Positions 60,746 through 64,000 of a stretch of 64,000 nucleotides of DNA are shown here, piece after piece. A program made the translations under genes and the position numbers. The stretch covers positions 62,001 to 126,000 of the forward strand of contig SIHP01000006.1 of the NCBI GenBank assembly GCA_004762155.1, given 5' to 3'. The first letter of the stretch is position 1. Each line of letters begins with the position of its first letter. The stretch comes from Flavobacteriaceae bacterium (lineage in GTDB: Bacteria; Bacteroidota; Bacteroidia; Flavobacteriales; Flavobacteriaceae). A model generated the notes under the pieces. The model saw only the letters and a list, made by a program, of their open reading frames with translations. It was not told the origin of the DNA and made no database searches.

Positions 60746-60758
60746 GTACTTGCTCTTT
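60731..60758 (+). terminator. Terminator after the P450 gene
   Basis: GCAAGTAC (60731-60738) and GTACTTGC (60746-60753) form an eight-bp stem that overlaps the stop codon, followed by a T-rich run. Confidence 0.75.
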
Positions 60759-60783
60759 TAAAAAGTTTCAAAAAATTGTATTC

Positions 60784-62274
60784 TTATTTTTTATAAAAAA
60801 AGGAGTTAAATGAAACTTTTTTAGGTCCATTTTTCATTAGTATTGGCATATACAGCTGTAAATTTATTTTTTTCTTCTTTTCTTTTTGAAAATAGTTTAT
60901 CTTAATTTTGTGCATTCCTTTCTTTAAATATACTACTGCAGATGATTTTAACCTAGCATCACGTTTTTTATTGTAATCTAATAATAACTGATCTTTTAAA
61001 TACAATTGAAAATCATCATCAGCATCTAATAAAAAATAATGATAACCTGTGGTTTTGGCTTCAAAATACCCATCATATTTACAAACAAAACTTTTATCCT
61101 TTGAAAACTTTTTCAACCCAAATGAATTCATCAAAACACCTGTTTTTGTTGGCTTTGTTTCTTTATTTATTGATGACTTATTAGCAATGTCTTCATAATA
61201 CTTATACTTTAATCCTTTCTTAAGTTTTTTTGTATTTATTTTTTCAGCAACTACAGGTGTTGATAATTTTATAGCAATCTCTTTTGCTTTTGTAGCTTGT
61301 GATCGTTTTGTTATTTTTTTAAATTTAAAAACAGCTTCCTCATTAATCATTGCTACATTCTTATATAACATAGCTTCTTTTGTTGGTTCATTTCCATTTA
61401 ATGTATAATAAACATTTTCTGCTCCACCATCTAAAAACAACATTACCGGATTTCCTTTTATATAGTTTACATTTCTAGGATGAAATGTAATTTTATCATT
61501 TACATAATCTTCTTCTACAAATCTTAATCCATCATAATACCCTTTTAAAACCACACTTGTATGCGTTTCATTTGGATAACTTGTTAATTTCCAATCTAAT
61601 GTTTCTGGAGCATATTTTTTTAATACTTCATTCATATTTGCAATTCCCATACCTTTCATTGGTTCTCCATCTCTACCATTTATATAAAGTATATGTTGTT
61701 TACCTTTTAAAGTAGGTAATTTGGTTTTAGCAAATTCATTTATAAACTCATTATCCCACCAAAAGCTAGGATCTGAAGCAACATAACCATCAAACAATTC
61801 GGCTTTAGTTAATAATGTATACATTGCAAAAAGCCCACCTAATGAATGACCCGTAAGAATATGTTTATTATTCACTCCATAATTAGCTATAACATATGGT
61901 TTTACTTCTTCTTCTAAATATTTTATAAAAACATCTGCATTTCCTGAAGTTTTATGATATTCTGTATTTGTGGGTGTAAAATCTCTTTTTCTATCTATAT
62001 TTATAACACCTACAATAATACTTTCAGGCATCATTTTAGCATATTTAATAAAATCTGTTATAGATTTTGTCATGGTTGTTCGTTTCTCACCATCCGTTAC
62101 GTAAATTACAGAATAACTCTTTTCTTTAGAAAAATTATCTGGAAGTACAATCTGTAATTCCCTGGTTTCTCCCATTATTTTAGATTCCATGGTTATGGTT
62201 TCTCCTAAATCTTTTTGTGCGGATAATGATACCGATAATAATAAAAAGATAGCAACTGTTTTTAAATAGTTCAT
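60784..62274 (-). CDS. Secreted esterase (enterochelin-esterase type) with PA14-like C-terminus
   Basis: The protein has 496 residues with a signal peptide (1-19). The esterase domain has GHSLGGLFAMYTLL (nucleophile Ser), FVGVINIDRKRDFTPT and the late THTSVVLKGYYDG His region, as in IroE/Fes-like and D-esterase families. Residues after about 280 form two beta-sandwich parts: a chitobiase/Fn3-like insert (YYTLNGNEPTKEAMLY) and a PA14-like end (GYFEAKTTGYHYFLLDADDDF QLYLKD). Likely hydrolyses extracellular esters, perhaps siderophores given the nearby receptor. Confidence 0.82.
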   Translation of the reverse strand: MNYLKTVAIFLLLSVSLSAQKDLGETITMESKIMGETRELQIVLPDNFSKEKSYSVIYVTDGEKRTTMTKSITDFIKYAKMMPESIIVGVINIDRKRDFTPTNTEYHKTSGNADVFIKYLEEEVKPYVIANYGVNNKHILTGHSLGGLFAMYTLLTKAELFDGYVASDPSFWWDNEFINEFAKTKLPTLKGKQHILYINGRDGEPMKGMGIANMNEVLKKYAPETLDWKLTSYPNETHTSVVLKGYYDGLRFVEEDYVNDKITFHPRNVNYIKGNPVMLFLDGGAENVYYTLNGNEPTKEAMLYKNVAMINEEAVFKFKKITKRSQATKAKEIAIKLSTPVVAEKINTKKLKKGLKYKYYEDIANKSSINKETKPTKTGVLMNSFGLKKFSKDKSFVCKYDGYFEAKTTGYHYFLLDADDDFQLYLKDQLLLDYNKKRDARLKSSAVVYLKKGMHKIKINYFQKEKKKKINLQLYMPILMKNGPKKVSFNSFFYKK

Positions 62275-62480
62275 TGTTTAGTATTTGTTTGTTTTACTTT
62301 AAGACTGTAAAATCATAATTTAGTTACAATTTTATTTGTTTTTCTTTTTAAAGAATTATGTTTTTTCTGTTTACAGAAAAATAATCCTTTAAAGTTAACT
62401 ATTATTTTTCATCTCTTTTTTAAAATTTATATTTGTTTTTATTGATGTTTCGCTTTTCTAAAAACAACAATATATATAAA

Positions 62481-62518
62481 AAACAAAATCCTGAGTTTAC
62501 CGCAGGATTTTGTTTTTT
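62481..62518. terminator. Bidirectional terminator
   Basis: AAACAAAATCCTG (62481-62493) and CAGGATTTTGTTT (62503-62515) form a perfect 13-bp stem, flanked by A and T runs. It lies after the GIN-domain gene on the minus strand. The 278-base gap around it holds no gene. Confidence 0.8.
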
Positions 62519-62551
62519 ATCTTATTCTATAAAGAGTTTTATGTTATTTTC

Positions 62552-63304
62552 TTAATCCATTCTTCTAATAGTAGATTCACCAATAACAATTCCTTTTTTT
62601 AATTCAGCATTTCCTTTATATAAAATTTTTGCCTCTCCGTATGAGGTTATTTTTATTCTTTCTGATGAATTTAATTGATACGATCCATCTCCATAAGCCG
62701 TCATTTTTGTTTGCTTAGCAACTACATTAGAAGCCATAACTGTACTTGCTCCATATGCTCTTATTTTTTGTCTGTTAACAGTTCCTTTTTCTAAAGTTAA
62801 AAAACTACTACCATAAATATCTACTGCCAAATCATCAACATTAATATCTTTTACAGTTACTTTAGCATCTCCATAAAAACGTAAGGCACATTTTTTTTGC
62901 GTTAAAGGACTTTCAAATAATACATTTTCTTCACCACGTATTGAAAAAATAGCAACATCTGTATAAGTTATTACAACTTGTGCTACTCTATTTTTATACA
63001 AAGGCACTTTTTTCTCGTAATTATTATGCTTTATTTTTTTACTTTTTGTGTATGTTTTTGCGCCTTCCAAATACACTTGAAGTGTATTATTTAGTAATTC
63101 ATATTTAAATTTTTCTTCAGAAACGGTAATATCTTTTAACTCTATACTTGACTTATCTCCTTTTACAAAAACCACCTCTATATGTGGACTTACAATTATT
63201 TTATTAAAATTTTCGTTTAATTCTATTGTTTTTTGCGCTCTTAAACTAGTTGTGAATACTAATGAAAGAATTAAAATGATAGTTATTTTAAATTGATTTT
63301 TCAT
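62552..63304 (-). CDS. Secreted GIN-domain (DUF2807) protein
   Basis: The protein has 250 residues, signal peptide to about 22. Repeated strands of DUF2807 are visible (SIRGEENVLFES, LRFYGDAKVTVKDINVDDLA, DIYGSSFLTLEKGTVN, YGASTVMASNVVAK, TAYGDGSYQL), a right-handed beta-helix typical of Bacteroidetes head GIN-domain proteins. Function unknown. Separated from the ABC permease by about 225 bases. Confidence 0.85.
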   Translation of the reverse strand: MKNQFKITIILILSLVFTTSLRAQKTIELNENFNKIIVSPHIEVVFVKGDKSSIELKDITVSEEKFKYELLNNTLQVYLEGAKTYTKSKKIKHNNYEKKVPLYKNRVAQVVITYTDVAIFSIRGEENVLFESPLTQKKCALRFYGDAKVTVKDINVDDLAVDIYGSSFLTLEKGTVNRQKIRAYGASTVMASNVVAKQTKMTAYGDGSYQLNSSERIKITSYGEAKILYKGNAELKKGIVIGESTIRRMD

Positions 63305-63403
63305 CTTTTTTTATTTTATTTTTTTTAGTTATTTTGTTAGTCTAAATACTCTATTTTCTTAGTAAAGACACACCAACTTTTAAAATGTTACTGTTTTGTT
63401 GAA

Positions 63404-63525
63404 ATTAGTTATTAGTTACTGGTTGTTACTTCGACTCCGCTCAGTAACCTATCTTCAAACAAAAACTTTTTGTTTTCAATAATGCTCAGTAACAGATAAC
63501 TGATAATTGATAATTGATAATTGAA
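63404..63525. repeat. Intergenic repeat region
   Basis: ACTTCGACTCCGCTCAGT, a sequence common between flavobacterial genes, lies at about 63428-63446; GTTACT/AGTAAC pairs around it. A nine-base tandem (ATAATTGAT, three copies) follows at about 63502-63525. No gene seen. Confidence 0.6.
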
Positions 63526-63530
63526 AAAAC

Positions 63531-64000
63531 TTATTCAAATTTTAAATACTTTATTAAATCTACTTTTGTAGCGTTGTAAGCCTTTAAACCTACAACCACA
63601 AAAACTAAAATCACTAATATAACAGGTGTAATTAAATAAGGTAGCAAAGGCATTTCTATCTTATAAACAAAATTATCTAACCAATTTTGCATAAAATAAT
63701 ACGCGAAAGGAACAAGAAAAACAGAAGCTACAACTGTTATTTTAAGAAAACTTTTAATTAACTGAAACATGATTTCTTTTACAGATGCTCCTAAAGTTTT
63801 GCGTATTGCTACTTCTTTTAAACGTTGTTGTATTGTTAGTGTTGCCAAAGCAAACAAACCAAGTAATGCAATTAAAATAATTATTGAGGTTATGATAAAA
63901 AATAAAGTTTCTTGTTTTTCATACTTTTTATGGGTTCTAGCGAAACGTTTATTTAAAAAAGTTGGATTAAAAGGATAACCTTGTTCTATATTTTTTCTCC
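63531..64000 (-). CDS. FtsX/MacB-type ABC permease, C-terminal part
   Basis: The frame is open to the right edge of the window, so only the last 156 codons are present. Three helices are visible (ITSIIILIALLGLFALATLT, FLKITVVASVFLVPFAYYFM, LLPYLITPVILVILVFVVVG) with the RLKEVAIRKTLGASVKEIM segment typical of FtsX/MacB permeases. The TTG or later starts inside this region are not the true start. Confidence 0.85.
   Translation of the reverse strand, partial: RKNIEQGYPFNPTFLNKRFARTHKKYEKQETLFFIITSIIILIALLGLFALATLTIQQRLKEVAIRKTLGASVKEIMFQLIKSFLKITVVASVFLVPFAYYFMQNWLDNFVYKIEMPLLPYLITPVILVILVFVVVGLKAYNATKVDLIKYLKFE

Noticed and set aside
63531..63857. A complete 108-residue permease
   Set aside because: The frame is open upstream to the window edge and lacks the N-terminal part; it is a truncated larger gene.

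Overview
The window is about 64 kb of very AT-rich DNA that reads as a marine flavobacterium (Flavobacteriaceae, in the Polaribacter/Tenacibaculum/Kordia range). The signs are Bacteroidetes-type promoters (TTG plus TAnnTTTG), many lipoproteins, a TonB-dependent receptor, a GIN-domain protein, a PhoX-type phosphatase and separate genes for the two halves of a 5'-nucleotidase. Genus is inference only.

1-12.3 kb is chromosomal: the end of an exonuclease gene; a split 5'-nucleotidase; a probable zinc operon (COG0523 GTPase, MacB-like ABC transporter with a His-rich loop, DUF3299-like protein); a hydrolase; PhoX; an iota-class carbonic anhydrase homologue with a small partner; an FKBP lipoprotein with calcium-binding repeats; an S4-domain protein, a PyrR-like protein and shikimate kinase; then tRNA-Lys and tRNA-Leu(GAG).

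12.3-47.6 kb is one integrated element of 35.2 kb. It sits in the tRNA-Leu gene and is bounded by a 53-bp direct repeat of the tRNA 3' half (12289-12341 and 47520-47572), with a tyrosine integrase beside the intact tRNA. Its backbone looks viral: XRE repressor, replication-type protein, C5 methyltransferase, a long minus-strand block of small proteins many of which carry one membrane segment, a transglutaminase-like protein, lysis genes (GH108 muramidase, spanin-like proteins) and a 1118-residue polyvalent protein (ArdC-like, zincin, RecA-like ATPase). No tail, portal or terminase genes were recognised, so a tailless membrane-containing virus or virus-derived element is possible but unproven.

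Three integron-like cassette arrays are the most unusual content. Array 1 (13.7-20.15 kb) and array 2 (34.8-38.9 kb) lie inside the element; array 3 (about 49.4-56.8 kb) lies beyond its right end. Each unit of one to three genes starts with GTT plus a unit-specific sequence and ends with the reverse complement of that sequence followed by AAC (8-10 of 10 bases match in 13 units). Units are separated by long imperfect palindromes (about 70-195 nt, longer where mobile DNA has inserted) resembling integron attC sites. The gene-start end of every array abuts a conserved leader palindrome, and genes run away from it. No integron integrase is present. Cargo includes a complete Hachiman system (HamA/HamB), an Mrr-like nuclease, an MNT-type nucleotidyltransferase, a PIF1-like helicase and several unknown proteins.

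47.6-57.05 kb is the wreck of a second related element: a deleted integrase copy just after the right att repeat, array 3, and a fragment matching the end of the polyvalent gene. 57.1-64 kb returns to chromosome: TonB-dependent receptor, cytochrome P450, esterase, GIN-domain protein and the end of a FtsX/MacB-type permease.
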